This document shows positions 8,343 to 15,674 of a stretch of 37,060 nt of DNA, piece by piece. The DNA is from an uncultured Nocardioides sp. (GTDB lineage Bacteria > Actinomycetota > Actinomycetes > Propionibacteriales > Nocardioidaceae), in assembly GCA_902805885.1 (NCBI GenBank), contig CADCUM010000045.1:1-37060 (forward strand), in the 5' to 3' direction. A model generated the notes under the pieces. It did no database searches. It worked only from the letters and a program-made list of their open reading frames with translations, and was not told the DNA's origin. The position numbers and the translations under genes were made by a program. Every line of letters starts with the position of its first letter. Position 1 is the first letter of the stretch.

Positions 8343-8951
8343 ATGGCCCGCTACACCGGTCCCATGACCAAGAAGTCGCGCCGTCTCGGTGTCGACCTCG
8401 TCGGCGGCGACGCCGCGTTCGAGAAGCGCCCCTACGCTCCCGGCCAGCACGGCCGCGGACGCATCAAGGAGAGCGAGTACCTGCTGCAGCTCCGCGAGAA
8501 GCAGAAGGCCCGCTTCACCTACGGCGTGATGGAGAAGCAGTTCGTCCGCTACTACAAGGAGGCGAGCCGTCGTCAGGGCAAGACCGGCGACAACCTCCTG
8601 CAGCTGCTGGAGTGCCGCCTCGACAACGTCGTCTACCGCGCCGGCTTCGCCCGCACGCGCCGCCAGGCGCGCCAGCTGGTGTCGCACGGCCACTTCCTGG
8701 TCAACGGCAAGAAGGTGGACATCCCCTCCTTCCAGGTCACCGACCACGACATCGTCGACGTGCGTGAGAAGTCGCTGGAGATGACGCCGTTCATCGTCGC
8801 CCGCGAGACGCACGGCGAGCGCCACGTCCCCGCCTGGCTCGAGGCCCTGCCCGCGCGCATGCGGATCCTGGTCCACCAGGTGCCGATCCGCGCGCAGATC
8901 GACGTGCCGGTCCAGGAACAGCTGATCGTCGAGTACTACTCCAAGAAGTGA
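8343..8951 (+). CDS. rpsD: 30S ribosomal protein S4
   Basis: The 202-residue protein begins [14 protein letters not shown] and contains the S4 RNA-binding module '[42 protein letters not shown]'. It is the zinc-independent form: the N-terminal Cys quartet of Cys-type S4 is absent. S4 nucleates 30S assembly by binding the 5' domain of 16S rRNA and in other bacteria represses its own operon at the translational level. AGGAGA at 8329-8334 precedes the ATG. A strong hairpin follows 6 bases after the stop. Confidence 0.97.
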   Translation: MARYTGPMTKKSRRLGVDLVGGDAAFEKRPYAPGQHGRGRIKESEYLLQLREKQKARFTYGVMEKQFVRYYKEASRRQGKTGDNLLQLLECRLDNVVYRAGFARTRRQARQLVSHGHFLVNGKKVDIPSFQVTDHDIVDVREKSLEMTPFIVARETHGERHVPAWLEALPARMRILVHQVPIRAQIDVPVQEQLIVEYYSKK

Positions 8952-8957
8952 TCACCG

Positions 8958-9053
8958 CTGGTGGCCGTCCGGACGACCCGGGCGGCCACCGGCACCCCTC
9001 TCCACCCCACAGCTCCACTGGTTCGGATCCATCAAATGGTGGATGGGTCCGGG
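8958..9053 (+). promoter_or_regulatory. Two strong hairpins in the rpsD-rpoA spacer
   Basis: The 115-base spacer contains two long inverted repeats. The first pairs 8960-8972 with 8978-8990: 13 bp with one T.G wobble and a 5-base loop, extendable by two pairs. The second pairs GGATCCATC (9025-9033) with GATGGGTCC (9042-9050): nine pairs, one wobble, an 8-base loop. It ends 3 bases before the AAGGA of rpoA (9054-9058). Neither is followed by a T-run. They may be RNA processing, attenuation or translational control structures; all three are inference. Confidence 0.5.
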
Positions 9054-9066
9054 AAGGAAAGTCTCC

Positions 9067-10083
9067 GTGCTCATCGCTCAGCGCCCGACCCTCTCGGAAG
9101 AGACCGTCGACGACTTCCGCTCGCGGTTCGTCATCGAGCCCCTCGAGCCTGGCTTCGGCTACACGCTCGGCAACTCGCTGCGCCGTACCCTCCTCAGCTC
9201 CATCCCCGGTGCGTCCGTGACCAGCATCAAGATCGACTCGGTCCTCCACGAGTTCTCGACGATCGAGGGCGTCACCGAGGACGTCACGGAGATCATCCTC
9301 AACCTCAAGGGCCTCGTCGTCTCCTCCGAGCACGACGAGCCCGTCGTGATGTACCTGCGCAAGTCCGGCGCGGGCGACGTCACCGCCGCTGACATCACCC
9401 CGCCGGCGGGTGTCGAGGTGCACAACCCCGACCTCAAGATCGCCACCCTGTCCGACAAGGGCAAGCTCGACATGGAGCTCGTCGTCGAGCGTGGCCGCGG
9501 CTACGTCTCCGCCGTCCAGAACAAGGGCGCCGACAACGAGATCGGCCGGATGCCGGTCGACTCGATCTACAGCCCCGTCCTCAAGGTGACCTACAAGGTC
9601 GAGGCGACCCGGGTCGAGCAGCGCACCGACTTCGACAAGCTCGTCATCGACGTCGAGACCAAGCAGTCCATCCGTCCCCGCGACGCGATCGCGTCGGCCG
9701 GCAAGACGCTGGTCGAGCTCTTCGGCCTCGCCCGCGAGCTCAACGTCGAGGCCGAGGGCATCGACATCGGCCCGTCGCCGGTGGACGAGCAGCTGGCGGC
9801 CGACCTGGCGCTGCCGGTCGAGGACCTGCAGCTGACGGTCCGCTCCTACAACTGCCTCAAGCGCGAGGGCATCCACACCGTGGGTGAGCTCATCTCCCGC
9901 TCCGAGCAGGACCTGCTCGACATCCGCAACTTCGGCGCCAAGTCGATCGACGAGGTCAAGGCCAAGCTCGTCGAGATGGGCCTCTCGCTCAAGGACAGCG
10001 CGCCGGGCTTCGACCCGAGCGCCGTGCTTGCGGCGTACGGCGACGACGACGACGACGCGTTCGTCGAGGACGAGCAGTACTGA
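9067..10083 (+). CDS. rpoA: DNA-directed RNA polymerase alpha subunit
   Basis: GTG at 9067 gives 338 residues starting [21 protein letters not shown], matching actinobacterial RpoA. AAGGA at 9054-9058 is 8 bases upstream; an in-frame upstream ATG (9043) would add eight unconserved residues. The N-terminal domain (about 1-230) carries '[25 protein letters not shown]' for dimerisation and beta/beta' assembly. The C-terminal domain (about 250-315) has '[14 protein letters not shown]' and '[16 protein letters not shown]', used for UP-element DNA and activator contact. The tail is very acidic, ending in several Asp then VEDEQY. A short perfect hairpin (CGACCC/GGGTCG) directly follows the stop. Confidence 0.97.
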   Translation: MLIAQRPTLSEETVDDFRSRFVIEPLEPGFGYTLGNSLRRTLLSSIPGASVTSIKIDSVLHEFSTIEGVTEDVTEIILNLKGLVVSSEHDEPVVMYLRKSGAGDVTAADITPPAGVEVHNPDLKIATLSDKGKLDMELVVERGRGYVSAVQNKGADNEIGRMPVDSIYSPVLKVTYKVEATRVEQRTDFDKLVIDVETKQSIRPRDAIASAGKTLVELFGLARELNVEAEGIDIGPSPVDEQLAADLALPVEDLQLTVRSYNCLKREGIHTVGELISRSEQDLLDIRNFGAKSIDEVKAKLVEMGLSLKDSAPGFDPSAVLAAYGDDDDDAFVEDEQY

Positions 10084-10181
10084 CCGACCCTCGGGGTCGA
10101 GCAGCACCGACACCAATCGGCCGGCGTCCGCCGGTCGTCTACCCGGGTACCTGACACGGCCCGAGAGAGAGAAGGCACCTC

Positions 10182-10790
10182 ATGCCCAAGCCCACCAAGG
10201 GCAAGCGCCTCGGCGGAAGCGCTGCACACCAGCGCCTCATGCTGTCGAACCTGGCGACCGCCCTGTTCGAGCACGGCCGGATCACCACCACCGAGACCCG
10301 GGCACGCCTGCTGCGCCCGGTCGCGGAGAAGCTGATCACCAAGGCCAAGCGCGGCGACCTGCACAACCGTCGTGAGGTCCTCAAGACCGTGCGCGACAAG
10401 TCGGTCGTGCACACCCTGTTCACCGAGATCGGGCCGATGATGGCCGAGCGTCCCGGTGGCTACACCCGGATCACCAAGATCGGCCCCCGCAAGGGCGACA
10501 ACGCCCCCATGGCGGTCATCGAGCTGGTGACCGAGGCCTACAGCCCGAAGGCGCCGTCCACCAAGCGCACCGAGACGGCTCCGGCGGCCACCCCCGCCCC
10601 GGCTCCTGCCGAGGTGGAGGCCGAGGGCGTCGACGGCGAGACCGAGGTGCTCTCCACCGAGCGCACCGACGTCGAGACCGCCGAGGAGCAGGCCCAGGGC
10701 GACGCCGCCCAGGTCGAGACCGCCGAGGTCGCGGCCGAGGCTGACGAGACCGCCGCCGAGGACGAGGGGACCGACTCCGTCAAGGAGTGA
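10182..10790 (+). CDS. rplQ: 50S ribosomal protein L17 with long acidic C-terminal extension
   Basis: The 202-residue protein has the L17 core in the first ~117 residues ([34 protein letters not shown]..., '[23 protein letters not shown]'). L17 sits near the peptide exit tunnel. The remaining ~80 residues are low-complexity, rich in Ala, Glu, Thr and Asp, and strongly acidic. Extended L17 tails occur in actinobacteria, but this one is long. GAAGG at 10171-10175 lies 6 bases before ATG. It is the last gene of the operon; a strong terminator begins 15 bases after the stop. Confidence 0.96.
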   Translation: MPKPTKGKRLGGSAAHQRLMLSNLATALFEHGRITTTETRARLLRPVAEKLITKAKRGDLHNRREVLKTVRDKSVVHTLFTEIGPMMAERPGGYTRITKIGPRKGDNAPMAVIELVTEAYSPKAPSTKRTETAPAATPAPAPAEVEAEGVDGETEVLSTERTDVETAEEQAQGDAAQVETAEVAAEADETAAEDEGTDSVKE

Positions 10791-10805
10791 CCCCTCCCGG
10801 CTGAT

Positions 10806-10840
10806 CAGGGCCCGCTGTCCGTCACGGACAGCGGGCCCTG
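10806..10840. terminator. Terminator of the infA-rplQ operon
   Basis: A perfect 16-bp inverted repeat pairs 10806-10821 with 10825-10840 around the loop TCA, followed by TTGCGT. It lies 15 bases after the rplQ stop and between convergent genes, so it may also stop transcription from panE. Confidence 0.88.
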
Positions 10841-10943
10841 TTGCGTCCCGGGCCGGATCCTGGGTGTCTGCCGCAGCTGGCTCCGGCGTCACAGCTGCGC
10901 GGCGGCAGCGATCTGGCTCTGGTCGGCTGAGATCGGCGACCCG

Positions 10944-11903
10944 TCACGGTCGCAGGCGGGCCGACAGGTCGGCCGCGTCGAGGCTCCGGGGCGCCAGCCC
11001 CTGCCGGGCGGCGTCGGCACCGAGCCGTTGCAGCGCCTCGTTGACGGGCACCGGCACGCCGTGGAGCCGGCCGAGCAGGACGACCTCGCCGTTGAGCAGG
11101 TCGGTCTCGACGTCCCCGGTCCCGCGGGCCAGGCTCTGCCACGTGGAGCCGCGGGCGTCCGCACGCGTCCGGCCCTGCAGCAGGTCGCCACGACGTTCGC
11201 GGTCCTGCTCCTCGCTGACCACGGCGATCCCGGCCGCGGCGAGCACGGCCTCACCCTCGGCTCGCGCCCGCCGTACGAGCTCGTCGGCGGCGGGGGACTC
11301 CGCACAGCACGCGTCGACGACGTTGCCGAGGTTCATCAGCAGCTTGCGGTGCTTCCACGCCATCACGTCCGGGCGTGGCACGCTGTGGAACCCCGCTGTC
11401 CGCAGGTCCGTCGCGACCGTCGTGCACACGTCGTCGACCCCGGCGGGGAACCGCCCGATGTCCAGCAGCCCGGGGACGGGGTGACACTGCTGCACCACCA
11501 CCCCCGGCTCGAGGTGCGCACACGGCTGCATGACGCAGATGCCGTACGTCCGGGCGAAGCGCCGCAGGACAGCCGCCTCGTTGGCGACGCCGTTCTGGAC
11601 CGAGACGACGGGGGTGTCCGGCGGTGCCGCCGCGGCGAGGTCGTCGAGGGCGCCTGCGGTCTGGTGGCCCTTCACCGCCAGCAGGACGACGTGCTTCTCG
11701 CTCCAGTCCACGTCGTACGGCGTGCCGACGGCCCGGGGGTGGGTGACCTCGCGGCCGACCCGCGACTCGAGCACCAGGCCGTCGCTGCGGAGCGCCTCGA
11801 GGTGTGCGCCACGAGCCACGAGCGTGACGTCGACGCCGGCCAGGGCGAGCCTGGCCCCGATGACGCCACCGACCGCTCCGGCCCCGACCACGACGTACCT
11901 CAT
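10944..11903 (-). CDS. Ketopantoate reductase family protein (2-dehydropantoate 2-reductase)
   Basis: The 319-residue protein has an N-terminal Rossmann fold with GAGAVGG at residues 7-13, the strand 'VVLLAVKGHQT' (with the Lys that family members use near the cofactor), and the helical C-terminal domain with 'AWKHRKLLMNLGN' containing the predicted catalytic Lys187 and Asn191. The family reduces 2-dehydropantoate to pantoate with NADPH for coenzyme A synthesis. Low-specificity relatives are common, so panE is likely but not certain. The ATG is preceded by TAGGGT (11915-11910) with exactly 6 bases between, an arrangement of leaderless actinobacterial genes. It also lies only 21 bases after the TIGR03086 gene, so read-through is possible. 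Confidence 0.82.
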   Translation of the reverse strand: MRYVVVGAGAVGGVIGARLALAGVDVTLVARGAHLEALRSDGLVLESRVGREVTHPRAVGTPYDVDWSEKHVVLLAVKGHQTAGALDDLAAAAPPDTPVVSVQNGVANEAAVLRRFARTYGICVMQPCAHLEPGVVVQQCHPVPGLLDIGRFPAGVDDVCTTVATDLRTAGFHSVPRPDVMAWKHRKLLMNLGNVVDACCAESPAADELVRRARAEGEAVLAAAGIAVVSEEQDRERRGDLLQGRTRADARGSTWQSLARGTGDVETDLLNGEVVLLGRLHGVPVPVNEALQRLGADAARQGLAPRSLDAADLSARLRP

Positions 11904-11924
11904 GAGGCGACCCTACGGTGGACG

Positions 11925-12494
11925 TCAGCCGGGCGGCCGCCAGGCGGGGTCGCGGCCGATGAACCCCACCAGCCGGTCCACCACGGGGGCGTCGGCCGGC
12001 ACGGGCACCGCCGGGCCGTACTGGCCGGACGAGCGGAGCACGTCCTCGATGGGGCGCATGCCCTCGAGGAGGGTGCCGGCCCAGCCCCCGTCGAGCTCCA
12101 CGTGCTGCCCCGACGCGCGGGCGAGGTCCCAGCTGTGCATGAAGACGTCGGCGGTGTAGAACCGGTCGACCGCGTCGGCCAGGCGGTGGGTCCCGGCGTA
12201 GGGGTGGGTGAGCTCGTCGTCCCCGCGCTCCTCGACCAGCACCTGCACGGCGCCCGCCTGGTGCTGCCACGCCGCGACGGGGTCGTCGGCGACCGGAGGC
12301 CCGGGGGCGAGCTCCACCCCGCTCGCGGCCAGGAAGCCGGGGAACCACTCGACGAGGTGGCGCACGACGTCGCGTGCCGTCCAGCCCGCAACCGGCGCGG
12401 GCGCGCTCCAGTCCGCGACGCCGCCGACCAGCGACGAGAACCCCTCGGCCGTCCGGCGGTGGCGCTCGCCGGGGCCCAGGTCGCCGAGGCTCAC
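11925..12494 (-). CDS. TIGR03086-family metal-binding protein (DinB-like fold)
   Basis: The 189-residue protein has 'GWTARDVVRHLVEWFPGFLA' near residue 35, a mid-protein 'FYTADVFMHSWDLARASG', and a C-terminal 'VVDRLVGFIGRDPAWRPP'. These are the marks of the TIGR03086 / mycothiol-dependent maleylpyruvate isomerase-like N-terminal superfamily, a four-helix bundle with His metal ligands. GTG at 12494 overlaps the SRPBCC stop as GTGA, indicating coupling. The specific reaction is unknown; mycothiol-linked isomerase or transferase chemistry is possible by family only. It is the third gene of the arsR operon. Confidence 0.82.
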   Translation of the reverse strand: MSLGDLGPGERHRRTAEGFSSLVGGVADWSAPAPVAGWTARDVVRHLVEWFPGFLAASGVELAPGPPVADDPVAAWQHQAGAVQVLVEERGDDELTHPYAGTHRLADAVDRFYTADVFMHSWDLARASGQHVELDGGWAGTLLEGMRPIEDVLRSSGQYGPAVPVPADAPVVDRLVGFIGRDPAWRPPG

Positions 12495-12991
12495 AGAGTG
12501 CCCTCGGCGAGCATCGCGTCGAGCTCGGCGTACCCCTCGTTGACGCCGACCTCCATGCCGCTGGCGAGCCACGCGTCGCGGCCCTCGAAGGAGTCGCACA
12601 GGGACACGGCGTGCAGGCGCGTGCGGCCGTCGCCGAGGTCCTCGAACGTCATGGTCTCGAGCGCGACGGCGTCGGGCATGCCCTCCCACGTGAAGGTCTG
12701 CACGAGCCGGTCCTCGCGCAGCGTGTGGAAGCAGCCCCGGAAGGCGCCCTCGAAGCCCTGGCCCCGGGAGAGGTAGCGCCAGCTGCCGCCGTCGCGGGCG
12801 TCCCAGTGGACGATCTCGGTCTCGAGGTCGCGGGGCCCGATCCAGCGGGCGAAGACGTCGGGATCGGTGTGGGCCCGGAAGAGCTGGGCCGGGGTCGCAG
12901 CGAAGTCACGCCACAGGTGGATCGCCGGGACGGTCGGGTCGGCCTCGATCGCGGCCTGGTCGTAGCGGGTGTGCTCGGTCGTGCTGGTCAT
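12491..12991 (-). CDS. SRPBCC / AHSA1-like domain protein
   Basis: The 166-residue protein has the START-like fold pattern of the AHSA1 family: 'HLWRDFAATPAQLFRAHTDPDVFARWIGPRD', 'GGSWRYLSRG..FEGAFRGCFHTLREDRLVQTFTWEG', and the C-terminal helix 'GMEVGVNEGYAELDAMLA'. These proteins have a hydrophobic ligand cavity. ATG at 12991 overlaps the arsR stop as ATGA. ArsR-SRPBCC pairs are very common in actinobacteria. The protein is probably controlled by, and may cooperate with, the upstream regulator; the ligand is unknown. Confidence 0.88.
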   Translation of the reverse strand: MTSTTEHTRYDQAAIEADPTVPAIHLWRDFAATPAQLFRAHTDPDVFARWIGPRDLETEIVHWDARDGGSWRYLSRGQGFEGAFRGCFHTLREDRLVQTFTWEGMPDAVALETMTFEDLGDGRTRLHAVSLCDSFEGRDAWLASGMEVGVNEGYAELDAMLAEGTL

Positions 12992-13353
12992 GATGCGGTC
13001 CCTTCTCGGGTGCTGCCGGATCGGTGGTCGGTGTCGGAGTCCATCTCGGCCAGCACGGCGTCGAGGCGGCTGAACCGCTCCTCGGCCTGCCGGCGGTAGC
13101 GCTCGATCCACTTCGTCATGAGGTCGAACACCTCGGCTTCCAGGTGGACGGGACGCCGCTGGGCGTCCCTGCTGCGGCTGACCAGGCCGGCGTCCTCGAG
13201 CACCTTGAGGTGCTTGGACACGGCCTGGACGCTGACGTCGTACGGCTCGGCCAGCGCCCCGACGGTCGCGTCGGCGACGGTCAGCCGGGCCACGATGTCG
13301 CGCCTGGTGGGATCGGCGAGCGCCGCGAACACCCGGGAGAGCTGGTCGGTCAT
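12988..13353 (-). CDS. ArsR-family winged-helix transcriptional regulator
   Basis: The 121-residue protein begins MTDQLSRVFAALADPTRRDIVARL and contains the recognition segment 'YDVSVQAVSKHLKVLEDAGLV', the classic ArsR DNA-binding helix pair. The metal-binding 'ELCVCDL' of true arsenic or cadmium sensors is absent (here 'GALAEPYDVS'), placing it with the non-metal ArsR group found beside SRPBCC genes. ATG at 13353 has GAGGAG upstream; the frame is open 32 codons further but that part covers the promoter and operators. It heads the overlapping operon arsR-SRPBCC-TIGR03086. Two matching inverted repeats flank its promoter, implying autorepression. Confidence 0.92.
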   Translation of the reverse strand: MTDQLSRVFAALADPTRRDIVARLTVADATVGALAEPYDVSVQAVSKHLKVLEDAGLVSRSRDAQRRPVHLEAEVFDLMTKWIERYRRQAEERFSRLDAVLAEMDSDTDHRSGSTREGTAS

Positions 13354-13363
13354 GTCACTCCTC

Positions 13364-13427
13364 GTCAACCTGTTGGTTGACAACGAGCGTACGACGGCGG
13401 TGTGGTGGTCGTCAACCTCCGGGTTGA
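13364..13427 (-). promoter_or_regulatory. arsR promoter with two ArsR operator-like inverted repeats
   Basis: Reading the minus strand, TTGACG (13415-13410), an 18-base spacer and TACGCT (13391-13386) form a good sigma-70-type promoter for arsR. Two inverted repeats of the same form flank it: GTCAACC-N4-GGTTGAC at 13364-13381 (7-bp arms) and TCAACC-N4-GGTTGA at 13412-13427 (6-bp arms). Their centres are 47 bases apart. The upstream copy overlaps the -35 box and the downstream copy covers the predicted start of transcription, the expected layout for repression by a dimer at each site. Confidence 0.78.
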
Positions 13428-13450
13428 AGAAGGCATCGGTGGCCGCCACC

Positions 13451-13456
13451 TAGGAT
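13451..13456 (+). promoter_or_regulatory. Leaderless -10 box of truA
   Basis: TAGGAT lies exactly 6 bases before the GTG start of truA, so transcription would begin at or next to the start codon. No Shine-Dalgarno sequence is present. The -35 region is close to the second ArsR-type repeat (13412-13427), which could affect this promoter. Confidence 0.6.
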
Positions 13457-13462
13457 GCGGGC

Positions 13463-14299
13463 GTGCGGCTGCGACTCGACCTGTCCTACGACGGGACCGA
13501 CTTCTCCGGCTGGGCGACCCAGCCGGGGTTGCGGACCGTGCAGGGGACGCTCGAGGCCGCCCTCGCGACGGTGCTGCGCGTGCCCGCCGCCCCCCTGACC
13601 GTCGCCGGCCGCACCGACGCGGGGGTCCACGCCCGCGGCCAGGTGGCGCACCTCGACGTGGACCCGGACGCGGTCGTCGCCGCGGCGGGCCGCTCGGCGG
13701 ACCCGCCGCTGGACGCGCTCGTACGGCGCCTGGGCGGCATCGCCCCGCCGGACCTGCGCGTACGGCGGGTGGTGGAGGCCCCCGAGGGGTTCGACGCGCG
13801 CTTCTCTGCGCTGTGGCGCCGCTACGCCTACCGCATCGCCGACGCCCCCGACGTGGTCGACCCGCTCGTGCGCGGGCACGTCCTGGCGTGGCCCCGACGG
13901 CTCGACGTCGACGCGATGGACGAGGCGTCCACCGGGCTGCTCGGACTCCAGGACTTCGCGGCGTTCTGCAAGCAGCGCGAGGGCGCCACCACCGTGCGCA
14001 CGCTGCTGGAGCTGTCGTGGCGGCGTACCTCCGCAGGCGCGGTCGAGGCCCGGGTCGTGGCGGACGCGTTCTGCCACCACATGGTGCGTGCGCTGGTCGG
14101 CTGCCTGGTCGCGGTCGGTGAGGGACGACGGGAGGTGACCTGGCCGGCCCAGGTGCTCGGCAGCAGGACGCGCGACTCCGGCGTCACCGTCGTGCACGCC
14201 CACGGGCTGACGCTCGAGGAGGTCGGCTACCCCGACGACCAGCAGCTCGCGACCCGGGCGAGCGTCGCCCGGGCCCGGAGGGAGGCCCTGCATGGGTGA
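13463..14299 (+). CDS. truA: tRNA pseudouridine(38-40) synthase TruA
   Basis: The 278-residue protein starts [17 protein letters not shown] and carries the TruA catalytic motif [10 protein letters not shown] with catalytic Asp52, then 'RRYAYRI' (Arg/Tyr active-site strand) and '[17 protein letters not shown]', the conserved C-terminal helix. TruA isomerises uridines 38-40 in the tRNA anticodon arm. In many actinobacteria truA directly follows rplQ. Here four minus-strand genes separate them. GTG at 13463 lacks a ribosome site but has a -10 box 6 bases away, implying a leaderless mRNA. The stop overlaps the next start by 8 bases. Confidence 0.95.
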   Translation: MRLRLDLSYDGTDFSGWATQPGLRTVQGTLEAALATVLRVPAAPLTVAGRTDAGVHARGQVAHLDVDPDAVVAAAGRSADPPLDALVRRLGGIAPPDLRVRRVVEAPEGFDARFSALWRRYAYRIADAPDVVDPLVRGHVLAWPRRLDVDAMDEASTGLLGLQDFAAFCKQREGATTVRTLLELSWRRTSAGAVEARVVADAFCHHMVRALVGCLVAVGEGRREVTWPAQVLGSRTRDSGVTVVHAHGLTLEEVGYPDDQQLATRASVARARREALHG

Positions 14300-14888
14300 G
14301 CACTACTTCTCCGCCGATCCGGGGGTCCCCTTCGAGCGCGAGACGTTCACCGCCGAGGTCTGGGGCCACGAGCTGACGCTGCAGACCGCCCCCGGCGTGT
14401 TCAGCCGGGGTCACCTCGACCACGCCACCGCTGTGCTGCTGCGTGAGCTCGACCCGCCCGTCCAGGGCCAGTTCCTGGACCTCGGCTGCGGGTACGGCGT
14501 GATCGGCCTCGCGATCGCGCGCGCGGTCCCGCTGGCCAACGTCATCGGGGTCGACGTCAACGAGCGCGCCATCGTGCTGGCCAACGACAACGCCCGGGCG
14601 GCCGGGCTCGACACGCGGTTCGTCGCCTGCACCGCCGAGCAGGTCCCCGGCAACCAGGTCTTCGACGAGATCTGGTCCAACCCCCCGATCCGGATCGGCA
14701 AGGAAGCCCTCCACGAGCTGCTCCTGACCTGGCTGCCGCGGCTCGCGCCGGGCGGACGGGCGGTGATGGTGGTCGGCAAGTTCCTCGGCGCCGACTCGCT
14801 CCAGCGGTGGCTCACCGACCAGGGGTGGCCGACGACGCGGCTCGCCAGCGCCAAGGGGTTCCGGGTGCTCGAGACCAGGCGCGGCTGA
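14292..14888 (+). CDS. RsmC-like class I SAM methyltransferase
   Basis: The 198-residue protein has motif I LDLGCGYG (62-69), the acidic end of strand 2 'VIGVDVN', and motif IV SNPPI (129-133). The N-P-P-[IYF] motif is typical of enzymes methylating the exocyclic amine of guanine or adenine. The N-terminus '[22 protein letters not shown]' and '[15 protein letters not shown]' match the catalytic domain of RsmC/RlmG proteins, which methylate 16S G1207 or 23S G1835. It is a single-domain form lacking the pseudo-methyltransferase half of E. coli RsmC. Coupling to truA (8-base overlap) supports an RNA-modification role. The exact substrate is unproven. Confidence 0.85.
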   Translation: MGEHYFSADPGVPFERETFTAEVWGHELTLQTAPGVFSRGHLDHATAVLLRELDPPVQGQFLDLGCGYGVIGLAIARAVPLANVIGVDVNERAIVLANDNARAAGLDTRFVACTAEQVPGNQVFDEIWSNPPIRIGKEALHELLLTWLPRLAPGGRAVMVVGKFLGADSLQRWLTDQGWPTTRLASAKGFRVLETRRG

Positions 14889-14903
14889 GGCTCGGTCGAG
14901 GCC

Positions 14904-15665
14904 TCAGGCGGGCCGCGTGGCGACGAGCGCCCCGATCTTGTCGATGCGGTGCTCCGGGTTGTCGTAGCGGTCCGACCAGTAGTTGCCGGCGGCGTGGTCC
15001 TCGATGGTCGCGCAGGTCGACAGCGTGATCATCGGGCGCGTGGCGGTGCGTCCCGGCCGCCCCGGCACCGGTGCCCGCTGCCCGGCGAGCGACCGGGGGC
15101 TGCGGAAGGACGTCCACCGCGTGCGCCGCACCTCGTAGACGAAGACGGTGTCGCCGCTGCGGACGCGCACGCGGTCGCCGCGACGCAGCGACGGCGCGTA
15201 GCGCAGTGGGGCGGTGCCGCTGAGCCGGTGTCCGGTGACGATGAAGTTGCCGACCTCGCCCGGACCGACGCCGCCGCGGGGACCGCGCGGCGAGGCCATC
15301 GGCCCGGTGTTCTGGATGGCCGTGCCGGGACCGTCGTCCGGGGAGCCGCGGTACCTCACCACAGGGACGTCACGGAGCCCCAGCTCGGGGATGCTGACGA
15401 ACGAGCGCCGGGGCTCCGGCGGCCGGGGCGTGGCCTCCTCGGTCGGCGACGCCGTCGGGACCGGCGGGCTCGGGCTGGCCTGGTCCGGGCTCGGCTCGGT
15501 CGCGCCCGGTCCGGTCGGGTCCGGCCCGCTCGGGGTCAGCGGCGCCGTCGTACGCTCGGCAGGCGGGTCCGCCGCCTGCCCCTCGTCCTGCGTGGCGCAG
15601 CCCGGCGTGGCCGTCATGACCGTCACGACGAGCACGGTGGCCACGAGCCGGGTCCGTCCGTCCAT
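14904..15665 (-). CDS. Class E-like sortase, possible lipoprotein
   Basis: The 253-residue protein starts with a short hydrophobic signal (about residues 6-20) ending T-P-G-Cys23, a non-ideal lipobox. A Pro/Thr/Ser-rich linker spans about 35-87. The sortase barrel has 'GEVGNFIVTGHR' with His146, 'LSTCAT' with Cys218 and a candidate Arg240 (EHR). The 'PGE.GNF.V.GHR' block fits class E sortases of actinobacteria, which join LAxTG-type proteins to the envelope. No substrate with a sorting signal is visible nearby. It lies 9 bases after the P450 stop on the same strand, but also has TAGCGT (15677-15672) 6 bases before ATG, so it may have its own leaderless promoter. Confidence 0.85.
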   Translation of the reverse strand: MDGRTRLVATVLVVTVMTATPGCATQDEGQAADPPAERTTAPLTPSGPDPTGPGATEPSPDQASPSPPVPTASPTEEATPRPPEPRRSFVSIPELGLRDVPVVRYRGSPDDGPGTAIQNTGPMASPRGPRGGVGPGEVGNFIVTGHRLSGTAPLRYAPSLRRGDRVRVRSGDTVFVYEVRRTRWTSFRSPRSLAGQRAPVPGRPGRTATRPMITLSTCATIEDHAAGNYWSDRYDNPEHRIDKIGALVATRPA

Positions 15666-15674
15666 CCCCCCACG

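Noticed and set aside
10872..10899. Inverted repeat CGCAGCTG-N12-CAGCTGCG downstream of panE
   Set aside because: It could be a panE terminator, but the loop is long and there is no T-run, and the strong hairpin at 10806-10840 already serves this gap.
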